Origin: Chrysemys picta bellii | Taxonomy: Eukaryota > Chordata > Testudines > Emydidae | Assembly (NCBI RefSeq): GCF_011386835.1 | Contig: NC_088797.1 | Location: 35,711,583-35,775,582 of the forward strand | DNA: 64,000 nucleotides | Direction of reading: 5' to 3' | Part shown: in pieces, positions 47,234-59,502 of the stretch | How positions within the stretch are numbered: the first letter of the stretch is position 1 | Layout of the letters: every line of letters begins with the position of its first letter | Made by a program: the position numbers and the translations under genes | Notes under the pieces: generated by a model | What the model was told of the DNA's origin: nothing | The model's input: the letters and a program-made list of their open reading frames with translations, nothing else | Database searches by the model: none

Positions 47234-48319
47234 TGTGACACCCTCCCCCTCTCCCCCCATGTTCATCTTTATAAAATGATTTTATGGTATCCAATGCAAA
47301 GTTTGTCATGTTAGGTGTCTTCGTAAGGCTCATGATGCACTGAGCATGGTTGTTATAGTGATGTTATAGTAATTGGTACAGTAATGTTATAGGTTATAAT
47401 TTCATGTATATAGTTTTGAGGCTGAAAAGGTATCCTCATGGCTTAAAGCAAGCCCAGGCAAAAACTTTCCAAGAACTTAGAGGCAGCTCACACCTCATCA
47501 GGGCAGGTCTGGGACAAACCCAGCCCAGCCTCACAGGAACAAAGGACACTGGCCTAGGCAGCAACAAAAGAATCTGTTAAACTCAAGAGGCAGTCACCCC
47601 CCTTCCTTTAGTCAGTTTGGAACTGCAATGAGGTAATGCTCACCTGACTCTGAAGGGGAAGGGCAAAGCCAAGAGGAAAGAAAGGACATGATAAAAGGGA
47701 GAGACATTAGCCATGCTCTCTCTCTCTCTCTCTCTTCCACCTAAATCTACAGACACCACACCAAGCAACTGAAACACTGATCAAATGGGAGAGCCTGGCT
47801 GAAGAGCAACCAGCCAGCCTGTGGTGAGAAGATTCTAAGTTTGTAAGGACATTGAAAGTGCTAAGATCAGCTTAGAATGTGTTTTGCTTTTATTTCATTT
47901 GACCAAATCTGACTTCTGCTTTGACTTTTAATCACTTAAAATGTATCTTTATAGTTAATAAATCTGTTTGTTTATTCTACCTGAAGCAGTGCGTTTGGTT
48001 TGTATCCCTTGGATAACAAGCCTGGTACATATCAATTTCTTTGTTAAATTGATGAACTCATATAAGTTTGCAGTGTCCAGTGGGCATAACTGGACACTGC
48101 AAGAAGGAGGTTCCTAGGGTTGTGACTGGGATTGGAGATATTGGCTAGTGTCATTCGGTTGCACAATCTAAGGAGCAGTTTACATGCCAGAGGCTGTGCG
48201 TGAACAGCCCAGGAGTGGGGGTTCTAACAACAGAGCAGGATAAGGCTGGCTTCCAGAGTCAAGGATTGGCGTGACCTAGCAGATCACCAGTCTAGACAAC
48301 GCCAGTGGGAAATGTCACA
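47234..48319 (+). mobile_element. Inner solo LTR, 1,086 bp
   Basis: Termini TGTGACA and TGTCACA are perfect inverted heptamers. The flanking pentamer CCATA (47,229-47,233 and 48,320-48,324) is the target duplication. ATAAAAG at 47,691-47,697 may be the TATA box and AATAAA lies at 47,957-47,962. A (CT)n microsatellite (47,716-47,735) lies inside. It inserted into the outer LTR. Confidence 0.93.
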
Positions 48320-48380
48320 CCATACTCTCTCTCTCTTTTCTTTTTTTAATAAATTTTAGTTTAATTAATAAAAATTGGTA

Positions 48381-48550
48381 CATCCTTCGACCCATGCCGC
48401 TTCCCGCAGCCCCCATTGGCCTGGAACAGCAAACTGCAGCCAGTGGGAGCTGTGATCAGCCAAACCTGCAGACGCCGCAGGTAAACAAACCATCCCGGCC
48501 TGCCAGCAGATTTCCCTGATGGGCCATGTGCCAAAGGTTGCCAATCCCTG
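48381..48550. mobile_element. Right half of a palindromic hAT MITE
   Basis: It matches the right half of the complete copies at 55,341 and 59,503, ending GCCAAAGGTTGCCAATCCCTG-like text (shortened terminus). The left half is absent. It interrupts the outer LTR. Confidence 0.8.
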
Positions 48551-48899
48551 ATCTGGAATATTCCAGATATATATGGAATATATATGGGAGGTAATGTGTC
48601 CAATCCTTTGGGATTGGTAGAACTTTTTCTTTTATGTGATGAAACAAGATTTTCAGAAATCTCCATCATATTTGACTTGGGTACCTGGATGGAGACCTAA
48701 GGCTGGGTTACTTCAAGGGAACTGTGTTGTTTGGACTTCTGAGTAACCAGTAAGGTATAACAGAAGCTGTTTAGTGCTGGCTTGGTAAATCTAAGTATTA
48801 AATTATCCACCAGTTTTGGGGTTTGTCTGCCCCATTCTTTGCAGTTCACCCTAATTGAGTGACCTCAGCTGGCTCCCCACTAGAACTTTGGTCACATCC

Positions 48900-51420
48900 G
48901 GTGAGATCGGTGCTGCAGAATTTGCTCCCTCCTACATATCAGTAATTTTTGTCCCTCCTCTCTCCTAAAACCACCATGAGGGGCCCCTTCCAATACACTC
49001 AAAGGTGGTGTTAGAACCACCACTCGATTCTATGACACTCTTCCCTTTCCCCTTTTAACTTAGAAGCCCTCATTTGTTGATGTGTGTTTGCATTTTAAGA
49101 GGGAGATATTTTACTATGTCTCTATTATACATTTGTTTATACTCTATTGTACAATGCCCCATGTGTGGGTGGAGGAGAGGAGGGGTAGCTACTCATTTAT
49201 GTAATCCTACTGCTACTCTTACTAATCGGTTCAGAAAAGCAGGGTTCTGAAATACATATTAAAAATTTTACCATCCATTGCCCCCAACTCTTGCATGCAT
49301 TTGATGGGTGGAGCTGTTCAACACCAAAGGTCATTTAAAGTCCTTCTACGTCAAAGCAGGTATTTTAGTGCCTACATTGCACTTTATACTTGTGTATTAG
49401 ACAGTGAACTCTTCACATTATGTGCTGCTTTGCCGATTCAGCTCACAGCTATGAGACAGCAAAGTCAGCCAGTCAAACAGTGCTGAGATGCCATGATCCC
49501 ACTAAACTGTTGTCTCCAAGGACATTCAATTCCTTATTCTCCCAGTACCTGGATTTTATAGTGCAGCCTCAGGAAGGAGGATCCATTCAACAGTGCACTG
49601 CAAATAGTTTGAATTTTAAATCAGTTTCCAATGGCTTCATCCAATTTTGCGATGATGTCAAGTTTCAACATTTAAAATACTTATTGGGTTTCATTTGGAA
49701 ATTACAGTTCAATATATATAGAATTAGGACAAGTACATTGTGTAGATATAAAATTTACATTTTGCTATATATATTATTTCTATAGAGCTACTTTTATACT
49801 GTCATTTCAATGCTGTAATTTTTTTCTGATCTGCTTTATATACAATTTTGCAGGAAGTTAGTGATGTGAGAACATTCAAAACAGCTCAAAAACATGTTTT
49901 GAAAGTTCATTTTATGCTCAATAAATTCTACAAATTTTGAAAGCAAACATGATAAGCGTTTGATCATTTCAAAGTACTGAGGGACATGTACTTTGCCATT
50001 TGAATTTTAACGTATACATCCCAGACCTAGTGAAGTCCTGTGTTAGCTGCCTTGTTCTGCAGTCTGTCTTTGAATCCTCTTAGGAAAGTCAGGAATACCC
50101 ACAAACAATAGAATTAAAAATCTCTCTTTAGGACTGGCAAACCATTCAAAGTTCTGTCTAGCTGCTTAGCATAGACTGAGCTAGGCCTCAATAAGAGAAT
50201 AGGCCCCTAAAGAAGCAATAATTTTCAGATTGTTGTGTACAATGCAGTGATAAAGCTCCCTGTCACATTTTTCTTCCCAGTTACTGAAGCTCCCATTCAG
50301 ATGAATTGTCACAGCTTCTTCAATCCAAACAAGCACCCTTCCGGCCTTGTTTGCATTAAAATGTGATAAAACTAAAGGTGACTTTAGCACAGCTGTGCAG
50401 AAAACTGGATTAGGTCAAAGTGACAGAGTTTGTTAGGGCTTGCCACAAAGGTAGTTCAAGATTTGTCTAGAGTGCTAATGTGGGAGAAGCAAAGGTTTCT
50501 TAAACCCAGACATTTGTAATAAGGCTACAAAAAAAAAAATACTATTTCTTTTTCAGTCAAGCATAATTCCCAATGGCAGTAGGCCCACTTGTTGACCTGT
50601 TGTCACAGAAAAAATTGGAATGGCACAGCAAAACAAAGTGCCTTTTACTTTTTGTCATTCTTGCTGGCCATCATACAGAAATCAACACTGCTGACAATTT
50701 GCAAAGCACCCAAAAGGCGAAGGTCCGGCATCCTGACAGTATGTTTCAGTTACAGCCTCTCCAGAATTTTGTGATGAGTTCTTGAAATATAAAATGTTAT
50801 TTAAACCTTTGTTGGAATGTAGTAAGAAAGCAGCATTTTGCTTATTCACGATGAATTATTGATAATCAGTCTTTCAGCAAAGGAGGCATTTTCACTTCAG
50901 ATTTCTGTCTCACTCAAAAAAGAAAAAAAATTGCACCCTCTGCATGCCACCTGCTGGCAATTTTTTGTATATGGCTAAGAAGAGGGCACTGTATACTTAT
51001 CTTTCTCTGGTGAGACATCTTTACTATGTCAAAAGTCAGAACAGATTCTGTTGTCCTGGAGCTTTCAGCTACTGTAGCAGAACTAGCAAAAGCATAAGAA
51101 GCTATTGCCATGCACTGACTTTAATTAGTTCACTTAAGATCCCTAATCATCACAGAGATGACAATATGAAAGGTGCAGCATTATTCTTTCCAAGGCTCAA
51201 ATGTAGACTTTGAAAACATGCAGAGAATAAAAGATGCTATCATATTATCAGAAGGAATTTCCATGTCCAGTCCTATTGGCCCTATTTTGTATCAGCCTTT
51301 AAAAAAAAAAAAAGAAGCCTGAAGCATCTATCTATACTACCTGAGATAGATTCAGTCTATTTTTTTTAGCTATCTGCACACTTACTGAATAGCTGTATAT
51401 CAAAAGGGTGTGCCTGCTCT
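48900..51420. other. Unassigned AT-rich DNA
   Basis: No gene is supported. Frames up to 121 codons (49,420-49,785) have no recognisable motif. Confidence 0.5.
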
Positions 51421-51424
51421 GAAG

Positions 51425-51987
51425 TGTCACCTACTGGCCAGGTGTTGCAGAGCCGCCCCGGCAAAACAGCCTCGGTTTTCCCTTCTACTGGGAGTCCCTT
51501 AAAAAATCCTCACAGTCCAGATATTCAAAACATTTCCATTCTGGAGTCCAACTTAATTAAGTCCCATACAGTCTTTAAAAATAGAACTCAAACCTACAAA
51601 GTCTTCACCCCAGTTTTGGTTGGTCCAGCCCTCCTTCCTAAGGGTCTGTTTAAAGTTTCTTTGTTTCACCTGAGTCCCAAGCTGGGGATAGCCCCTGCTC
51701 CTAAGGGTTTGAATCCCTGCAGAATTCAAAACATAGGCATGGTCTATCTCTGCTGAGAATCTGTCTGCTGCTCTTCCAGGAGCTTGGCCTGGAGTTTGGC
51801 CTTGTCCACTGGCCTTCCCTGCTGACTCAGGCTCCTGCAGGAGTCTGCTAATAACCGCATGCAGCTGTCTCCTCTTTTATAAGGGCTAGCTGCCTTCCCT
51901 TAAGACTACTTGGGCAGCAGGCAGTCTAGGTGCACTGGACCCTGCTCCATCCTAAAGGGGAGCATCACCCAGTGACATGATATTACA
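51425..51987 (-). mobile_element. Possible solo LTR, antisense
   Basis: Read on minus it starts TGTAATATCATGTCACTG and ends GGTAGGTGACA, giving TG...CA termini, and has TATAAAAG near 51,878-51,885. No matching target duplication is visible, so the borders and the class are uncertain. Confidence 0.45.
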
Positions 51988-51989
51988 AC

Positions 51990-53450
51990 ATTAACTCAAC
52001 ATAGATTTTAAAGATAAGTGTCACTGTTTCATAGAGTGCCCTGTGCTGGTGACACTCTCAGTGGGAGCTGCCATTTTACCAACACTTCTCAGCAGGCAGT
52101 CCAATCTGATAACACAGCCTGGGTGCCATTGAACTTACATGGGTCTAAGGACAGATTTTGGATCGGAAAATTCAGTGGAGCATCTGAACGGAGAACAGCA
52201 GGAGGGCATTCAAAATTATTGTCAGGGAAGTTCTAAAATTTTAATACAACTTCATTTAAGAGTGTAAGTGCAATATAAGGTGTACCTCTGCAAAGTAGGT
52301 ACCGCTTCTAACCCACCTGGACATGACACTTCAGTAAAGGTGTTGAAAGCTATGTCTCCATTTCAGAAAAGGGGTGGTTTTACATGGAGATAGATAGGTC
52401 ACTCGATGTAAAATCCTAGTGGAGATAAAGCACAGGCAGCTTTACCTCAATTTAGCTAGTCAAGGTCCACCCCCACCTTACCCACTCTGGGGTTTACTTC
52501 AATTAGCTACGTCAAGGTAAAAATTACCTGTTTTTTATCTTTTTTGCAGAAAAGATGTAGTTGTAGTAACATTCCAGTAAAGGAGTTGCAGTAGCAGAAA
52601 GCTGATTGTCAGAAATGGAGCCAAGTTATAACTTCCATAAATTGTTGTATAGTATTACTAGCTGAAATCATGTGCCAAAAGTGCCACATGGTATTTTTTT
52701 ACATCTGGTTAATGTGTACTCCAAAGCCCTTTCCACATGCTAATGCCACTTATCCAAATTACTTTATGATTTTGATGACATCTTAGTTGTGTAAGGTTTT
52801 GAGATTTTTAACAGGATATTTACATGGTGTTACCAAGGCTGCACAATATTTAATGGGATTAATTATTTTTATTTCAAATGTCCATAGCGCTATTTTTTCC
52901 CCCTAGAGTAAGACAGTTAAGGTTGGACACCATTCTATAGTGCACAATGATGGAAGTTTAATAAGAATTAAGACTTTTTCTACTGCATGTACACCGAGTT
53001 ATGGATCAGTTTTTGTGCTGTTAAGGAGTCAAGCACTTGCAATGACAACAAGTTTAGGGCTTTTAATACACTGATTAGAGCATCCACTTGGCATCCATTT
53101 TGTTTGTGCATGGTTTCATGATAGCAGTGTCTCTTAGTAAGATGTATAGGAGACCTAAACCCCATGTTTATCTCATACAGGGTCCCAAAATGGCCTATAA
53201 AAAGCTAGGTCTGTTTGGGGTGTGGTATTCCTGGAATGAGACCAGGAATTCCAGGAATGTTTTGTGGTAGAACCTCTTATGCATTGAAGAATCAGAAGAT
53301 CCAAAATTGGATTTCTTACATAAAATGCTGCACTTTTATTACACACTGAATACAAGTCCTAAAGTTTTACAAGGTCTAATCAGATCAGAAGCCAGGACAC
53401 ATCTGAGTAGTTCTCTGTACAGAGAATCTTGGCAGATGTTTTCAGATTCT
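51990..53450. other. Mostly unassigned DNA; one MITE-like stretch
   Basis: 52,337-52,535 resembles a turtle MITE (TTTACATGGAGATAGATAGG, and TTTACCTCAATTTAGCTAGT repeated as a degenerate inverse). The rest shows nothing I can name. Confidence 0.4.
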
Positions 53451-53749
53451 GTCTAGCAGGCAGGTCCGGCTCTAGACACCAGCAAAGCAAGCAGGTGCTT
53501 GGGGCAGCAAATTTGCAGGGGCACAAGAATCCAGCATGAGAGCTGAGAACTAACAGCGGGCCCTGGGAGCTGTAGTTCCTTGGTTAGCTCCCTGCCTATA
53601 GAGCCAGCCCTGGAGCAGGGAAAGAACTACATTTCCCAGCATTCCCTTGGCCGCAATTAACAGGAAAGAGAGGGGGAAGGAGTGTAGAACTGAAACCTCA
53701 TGCTACAGCTTGCTGTAAATGGTAGGAACAGAGCCAGCTCTAGGTTTTT

Positions 53750-54045
53750 TGCCGCCCCCCACCCCAGCCCTGGGCTCCCCCTACACCCCTGTGTTGCCCC
53801 AGCCCTGGACTCGCCCCTGCCCACACCCCCTGCTGCCCCAGCTCTTGCCCCCACCTGCACCCCCCTGCTGCCCCAGCCCTGGGTTCTCCCCCCACCCGCA
53901 TCTCCTGCTACCCCAGCCCTGGCCCCCACCCGCACCCCTGCCACCCCAGCCCTGGGCTCTTCTCCCCCCCCTGCACCCGCACCCCCTGCCGCTCCAGCTC
54001 TGGCCCCCACCTGCACCTCCTGCTGCCCCAGCCTGGGCTCTCCCC
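53750..54045. repeat. C-rich minisatellite
   Basis: Tandem units of about 35-40 bp built on CTGCCCCAGCCCTGG and CCCCCACCTGCACC. Open frames across it on both strands are Pro/Ala/Gly-rich composition artefacts. Confidence 0.85.
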
Positions 54046-54484
54046 CAAAGAAAGAATTGGGTGGACTAAATGGACATTGCACCTCTCTATCTGAAGCCTA
54101 GCAAGGCAGGTACGTGGATCCCACTAGAATTTAAAATGAAAAGTAAGGGAGGGGAGGCTCTACTAGACTGGGCAGCTTTAGATACAGTACCAGGCACGTA
54201 GGAGGATTTACACTTCTAAGCCATGGAAGCAGAAATTGACTTTTCTTTTCCACATTTAGCTAATATTCAGAAAGGGAATCCAGCACCTGCCTTCCAGATT
54301 TGAACACCCTCAAAATTCAGGAGTGCTCAAGCTCAGTTTGGGCAGCTGTTACTTCATTTCCCCCAAATCAAATATACTGATCCACTGTAACTTGCTGTAG
54401 GAAAAAGTAGAATAAATTGAGCAAGAAATGCTTCCCAGTGGTTATTAGGACTGGAATTGCTATTTTCAACAGCCATTGCTTTTT

Positions 54485-54507
54485 TATTATTATTATTATT
54501 ATTATTT
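54485..54507. repeat. (TTA)n microsatellite
   Basis: About eight TTA units next to an A/T-rich tract. A simple repeat. Confidence 0.85.
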
Positions 54508-54869
54508 TTAAGTTTTAGTTTTATTTGTTTAAAAGGAAGACAGTGATATTGCATTGGCAAATTCCCCATAGAAACAAAGAATGGAACAAAAGAATAATAA
54601 AGGCACCTCAACTTTTCCTCATTTATGTAGGACAGTCTTATAATACGCATCCAGATAGCCTTCAATCACACAAGCTGAAAATTGTTCCACTTTACTGCAG
54701 TTCTGTAACCATATGGGAACCAATCCTGTCTGTGTTCTGTGCACATCCAAAATTCCTGCTGAATGACCCGCCCTTGGAGCGAGTTACCAGTGACTCAGGG
54801 CTGGGGCAGCGGGGGCGGGGGGGGAGGAGCAGCAAAAAAACCTAGAGCCGGCCCTGCTAGCAGGTATAT

Positions 54870-55260
54870 AGCTCCACAAATTGGACAGAATTCAGAAAAG
54901 GACAATGAGAATGATTAGGGGCAGGGAACAACTCTCATGCAGAGGAGATTGAAAAGATTGTAATTTACTTTACAGGGGACATATAAAAGGAGATATGATA
55001 AAAGCATATAAAATAACAAATAGCACAAACATGATAGAAATTCCCAGTCTATTCTCCCAGCCTTATAATGCAAAAACAAGGGGATGACAGCCAAGAAACT
55101 GAAAGGTGGAAGATTCAAAACCAATAATAAAAGAAAACAAAAAAACAAAACTTTCACACAACATATAAGTAGACTGTGGAACTTATTGCCACATGATGTT
55201 ATCGAGACCAATCACTTAATATGAGTCAAAGAGTGATTGGGCACTTTACATGGATAATAA
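54870..55260 (+). mobile_element. Old LINE C-terminal fragment (CR1/L2-like)
   Basis: Broken + frames read DRIQKRTMRMIRG, then KGDMIKAYKITN-like text and LWNLLPHDVIET, the order of the ORF2 C-terminus in this superfamily. It is distinct from, and older than, the CR1 copies at 33 and 55.8 kb. Confidence 0.6.
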
Positions 55261-55340
55261 GAATATTATAATTTTTATACTTGTTATAAGAGTCTGAAGT
55301 TTTGCAAGTGATATTAGCCCTCAAGCTTCATAGTTTAAAC

Positions 55341-55671
55341 CAGGGATTGGCAACTTTTGGCACGTGGCCCGTCAGGGAAATCCATTGGTTGGCCGGGACG
55401 GTTTGTTTACCTGCAGCGTCCACAGGTTCAGCCAATTGCAGCTCCCACTGGCCACGGTTCGCCGTTCCAGGCCAATGGGGGCTGCAGGAAGTGGTGGCCA
55501 GCACATCACTCGGCCCGTGCCACTTCCCGCAGCCCGTTGGCCTGGAACAGCGAACCGCGGCCAGTGGGAGCTGTGATCTGCCGAACCTGCAGACACTGCA
55601 GGTAAACAAACTGTCCCAGCCTGCCAGCGGATTTCCCTGATGGGCCGCATGCCAAAGGTTGCCGATCCCTG
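55341..55671. mobile_element. Palindromic hAT MITE, 331 bp
   Basis: The ends CAGGGATTGGCAACTTTTGG and CCAAAGGTTGCCGATCCCTG are inverted; the arms stay complementary almost to the centre (GTTTACCTGCAG against CTGCAGGTAAAC). The 8-bp flanks match only 5 of 8. Frames on both strands in this stretch are palindrome artefacts. Confidence 0.88.
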
Positions 55672-55849
55672 GTATAGAAGGTCCTTGATTTACTGGTTCC
55701 TCTCTTCGTCCATGGCTTTATTGAGACCCAGGGTGCCATTGGGTGGGTCCCTTTCTACTTGTTCAGTAGCTGCCAAAGGGACTTGCAGGGAGTTAAGTAC
55801 TGTTTTGAACTGTATGAACTCTGTAGTGGACTTCAAAAAAAGCAGACTG

Positions 55850-57945
55850 GCAGGTAAGGTTCCTTGGGGAACAAATCTAAAGTGAAAAAGGAGTTCAGGA
55901 GAGCTGGCAGTTTACTAGAGAGACAATATTAAGGGCACAACAGCAAACTATTCAGATGCAAAAGAAAGATTAGAAGAATAGTAAGAGGTCAATATGGCTC
56001 CATAAGGAGCTCTTTAGTGACCTGAAAATCAAAAAGGAATCCTACAAAATATGGAAACTTGGACAAATTGCTAAGGAGGAGTACAAAAGAATGCCACAAG
56101 CATATAGGGACAAGATCAGAAAGGCTTAGGCACAGAATGAGTTACACCTAGCATAGGGTATAAGGGGAAATAAGAAGAGGTTCCATAAATATATTAGGAG
56201 CAAGAGAAAGACAAAGGAAATTGTATGTCCTCTACTTAGCGAAGATGGAGAGCTAATAACAGATGAGATCAAGAAGGCGGCTTCAGTCTTCACTAAAATG
56301 GTAAATTGTGACCAGATATATAATACAATTAATATTAATAAGGGGGAAGGAACGTAAGCCAAAATAGGGAAAGGACAAATTAAAAAATATTTAGACAAGT
56401 TAGATATATTCAAGTTGACAGGGACCAATGAAATTCACCTTATGGTACTTAAGGCACTAGCTGAAGCAATCTCAGATCCATTAGCATTTTCTGACAACTC
56501 ATGGAGGATGGGTGAGGTCCTAGAGGACTAGAAAAGAGCAAACATAGTATTTACAGATAAAAAGGGTAACAAAGAGGACACGTGGAATTATATATCAGTC
56601 ATCCTAACTTCCATACCTGGAAAGATACTGGAACAAACTATTAAACAATCGATTAGTATGCATCTGGAGGACATTAGGGTGGTAAGCAATTGCCAGCATG
56701 GTTTGATCAAGAACAAATAACGACAACCAACCTAATTTCCTTCTCTGACAGGGTTACAGCATATAGGGGAAAGCTGTAGATGTGATCTATATTTATTTTA
56801 GTAAGGATTTTCACACAATCCCATATGACATTTTCATAAACTAGGGAAATGTGGTCTAGATGAAATTACTATAAGGTATGTGCAAAACTAGTTGAAAGAC
56901 TATACTCAAAGAGCAGTTGTCAATGGTTCTCTGTGAAACTGGGGATGGGGGATGTATCTAGTGGTGTCCTTCAGGAGTCTGTCCTGGGTCTGCTATTATT
57001 CAATATTGTCACTAATGACTTGGATAAGGGAATGCAGAATAAGCTTATGAAAATTGCAGATGATACTAAGATGAGAGAGGTTGCTAGCTTTTTTGAGAAC
57101 ATGATTAGAATTCAAAATGACCTTGACAAATTGGAGAATTCATCTGAAATCAACAAAATGAAATTAAAAAAACAAAACAAGTGCAAAATACTACACTTAG
57201 GAAGAAAAAAATCAAATGCACAACTATAAATAACTGGGAAGGCAGTGGTACTGCTGAAAAGTATCTGAGGGTTATAGTTGATCATAAATTAAATATGAGT
57301 CAACAATGTGGTGCAGTGGTGGAAAAGGCTAATATTCTGGGCTTTGTCACAGCAGCTGGCCACTGCGGGTGGTCAGGCTCTCAGCCTACATGTGAAAGCT
57401 GTATTAACAGGACTGTCATATGTAAGACATGGGATGTTATTGTCCCACTCTACTAGGCAATGATGAGTGTCCAGTTCTGGGTGCCACACTTTCAGAAAGA
57501 CGTGCACAATTTGGATAGAGTCCAGAGGAGAGCGACAAAAATGACAGAAGTTTTAGAAAACCTGACCTACGTGGAAAGGTTTAAAAAATTGGGTATGTTT
57601 AGTCTTGACAAAAGATGACTGAGGGGGGAAGTCTTCAGATATGTTAAGGACTGTTATAAAGAGGATGGTGAATAATTGTTCACCATGTCCACAGAAGATA
57701 GGACAGGAAGTAATGGGCTTAATCTGCATCAAGGGAGATTTAGAGGTCAGATATTAGGAAAAACTTTGTAACCATAAGGATAGTTATGTGCTGAAATAGA
57801 CTTCCAAGGGAGGTTGTGAAATCTCCATCACTGAAGGTTTTTAAGACTAAGTTAGACAAACACTTATCAGGAACAGTCTAGGTATACTTGGTCCTGTGAG
57901 CTAGGTGAGCAATTGAGGTCCCTTCCATCCCTACATTTCTATGAT
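55850..57945 (+). mobile_element. Decayed CR1 LINE, about 2.1 kb
   Basis: It starts in the linker after the endonuclease, runs through RT (motif C region near 57,050, reading KIADDTKMREV with DD retained, inside the frame 56,933-57,229), the thumb (VIVDHKLNMSQQC), and ends with CCTTCCATCCCTACATTTCTATG. About 60 bp near 57,345-57,405 interrupt the ILGCINR-type motif and look like a small insertion. Many frameshifts are present. Confidence 0.85.
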
Positions 57946-57949
57946 AAGT

Positions 57950-58440
57950 TTCACTTCAAAGTGTATAAAGGAGATCTGTACATCGAGTGCCCTGTGCACA
58001 GGCACATGCAAAGGAAATATTGCAGGCCTGTATATGCAAACAGGGCAATTGTTACACACTCAAAACAGATAACCCACCATTTTGGATATAACCTGTGTTT
58101 ACTGAGAAAGGGAATATTGGCTTCCTATGACACTGGTCTTTCTGAAAACTGTGATGGGATGTTTAAATTCCACCTCCACAGACATAGAAAATGGGACAAC
58201 AGTTTAGCATAGAGCAACATTTCTGAAAGTGCAGCACTGACCCCACTAGTCTATGTATCTCTGTGAAATGGACATTTAATGTCAGTGAGATAAAAATGTT
58301 TCCTTAACAGAAAACATTTGTTTTCATCTTCAGCTTAAGTCAACATCTTTCCTGAAAAATTCAGAAAAAATATCTAAGATGTTGTGGATAAGTGTGTTTC
58401 CAACATTTATTGTCTCCAGTCCTGATCCTATTATTATACC
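57950..58440. other. Unassigned DNA
   Basis: No gene is seen. One frame of 99 codons (57,913-58,212) has no recognisable content. Confidence 0.5.
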
Positions 58441-58444
58441 TTTA

Positions 58445-58985
58445 TTATCTGTACTATGGTAGCACCTAGGAGCCCTAGTCATCGAGCAGGTCCCCATTAT
58501 GCTAGGCGCTGTGAACAGCATAAAAAGAAAAACAGTCCTTGTCCAGTGGTGGAGTAGCCACTGGGCCAATGGGGCCTATGCCCAAGAGCCCAGCCGATTT
58601 GGGGGGCCCTGGAAAAAGGGACACCCCCGTGCCCTGACATGCTCCGCCCATCACTCCTTCCAGGATTGGGGCATGGGGGCTTGCCCCGCTCCCCCTAACT
58701 GCGCTCTGACCCTGTTTCCCGTCAGGAGCACCGGGCAGGTGGAGTGGGGGAAGCCCCCACGTCCTGACCCTATTTCCCCATCAGGAGCGCCAGGGGGGAG
58801 GGGGAGGACTGTAGGCAGAAGGGGTGGGGAGGGGCCCCCACTTGCTATGGCTCAGGGCCCCACAAACCCCTAATCTGCCTAAGCATCTCTGCCTTGTCCA
58901 GAGAGCTTACAAACAAATCAATTAAGCTGTTATTTATACAGGCAATTGGCATTCATGGTGCTTTAAAGACATGTAGGACGATGTA
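58445..58985 (+). mobile_element. Ancient dispersed repeat, split by an insertion
   Basis: The phrases CCCCATTATGCTAGGCGCTG and AGAGCTTACAAACAAATCAA belong, as I recall, to an ancient repeat found in many amniotes. A 345-bp insertion separates them. Confidence 0.5.
58547..58891. mobile_element. GC-rich 345-bp insertion with 10-bp target duplication
   Basis: CCTTGTCCAG flanks both sides (58,537-58,546 and 58,892-58,901). The interior carries an internal near-duplicate of CTGACCCTGTTTCCCGTCAG and is non-coding. Termini are poorly matched, so the class is open; the resemblance to the 42,995 element in tone suggests a hAT-type MITE. Confidence 0.65.
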
Positions 58986-58989
58986 GAGT

Positions 58990-59500
58990 GTACAGATTAA
59001 GAGCTAGATTCTGTGCCCACACAAAAGTAGTCCCACAGACAACAATGGGACCTATTTTGCCTAATTAGCATCACAATTCTGCAAACCAACTCAATGGGAG
59101 TTGTGTCATTGAAGTCACCTGGAGCAGGAACAGGCTGCTAGAAAGTCTATTGATGTTTTACTGTGTGTAGTGAGATTGCACATGTATTAAGTATTGCAGT
59201 GACACCCAAAATATTTTTCTTTCCTCTGGCTTTGCTAATTGATTATGTCCTTCGTTATGTATATCTGTATCCCCACTTCAGGGATTTTTACCTTGTTATA
59301 AACCACATACTCTGGAGAAAAAGAATGAATAAATTGTCTTTGACTCTTGCCTGTTGATGCATGCCCTGAGGTCAGAAGTATAAGAGCTCTAAGTTTTTCC
59401 AACCTGAAGGCAAATGCCTTCCTTTTTCATCACCAAAGATAACTCATTGCAATGCAATGAAGGTCTAACCTCCAGGCTGGGTTCAAAATGAATCCATGAA
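58990..59500. other. Unassigned DNA
   Basis: No gene or element is recognised. Confidence 0.5.
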
Positions 59501-59502
59501 TG

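Larger units (their letters stand above)
46906..48896 (+). mobile_element. Outer LTR, split by two insertions
   Basis: Parts 46,906-47,233, 48,320-48,380 and 48,551-48,896 read as one LTR: TATAAAAG at 46,973-46,980, a U3/R region ending in GATCTTTTAACCATA, a CT-rich stretch followed by AATAAA at 48,348-48,353, then a U5-like end with CCACCAGTTTTGGGGTTTGT and a final TCACA. The 3' part resembles the LTR at 39,160, implying a related ERV group. The 5' limit is uncertain because a CR1 end abuts it. No internal viral genes are seen. Confidence 0.7.
53461..54856. mobile_element. hAT-type element with captured or nested interior
   Basis: The octamer CTAGCAGG flanks both ends (53,453-53,460 and 54,857-54,864). 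The left end is CAGGTCCGGCTCTAG; the reverse complement of the right end is CAGGGCCGGCTCTAG. A second left-like terminus, CAGAGCCAGCTCTAGG, lies inside at 53,728. The interior includes a C-rich minisatellite and about 700 bp of AT-rich sequence unlike the rest of the element. Confidence 0.85.

Noticed and set aside
53657..54101. Pro/Gly-rich frames of 116-141 codons on both strands
   Set aside because: Artefacts of the C-rich minisatellite at 53,750-54,045.
55328..55739. Several overlapping frames on both strands at 55.3-55.7 kb
   Set aside because: They are reflections of one palindromic MITE.
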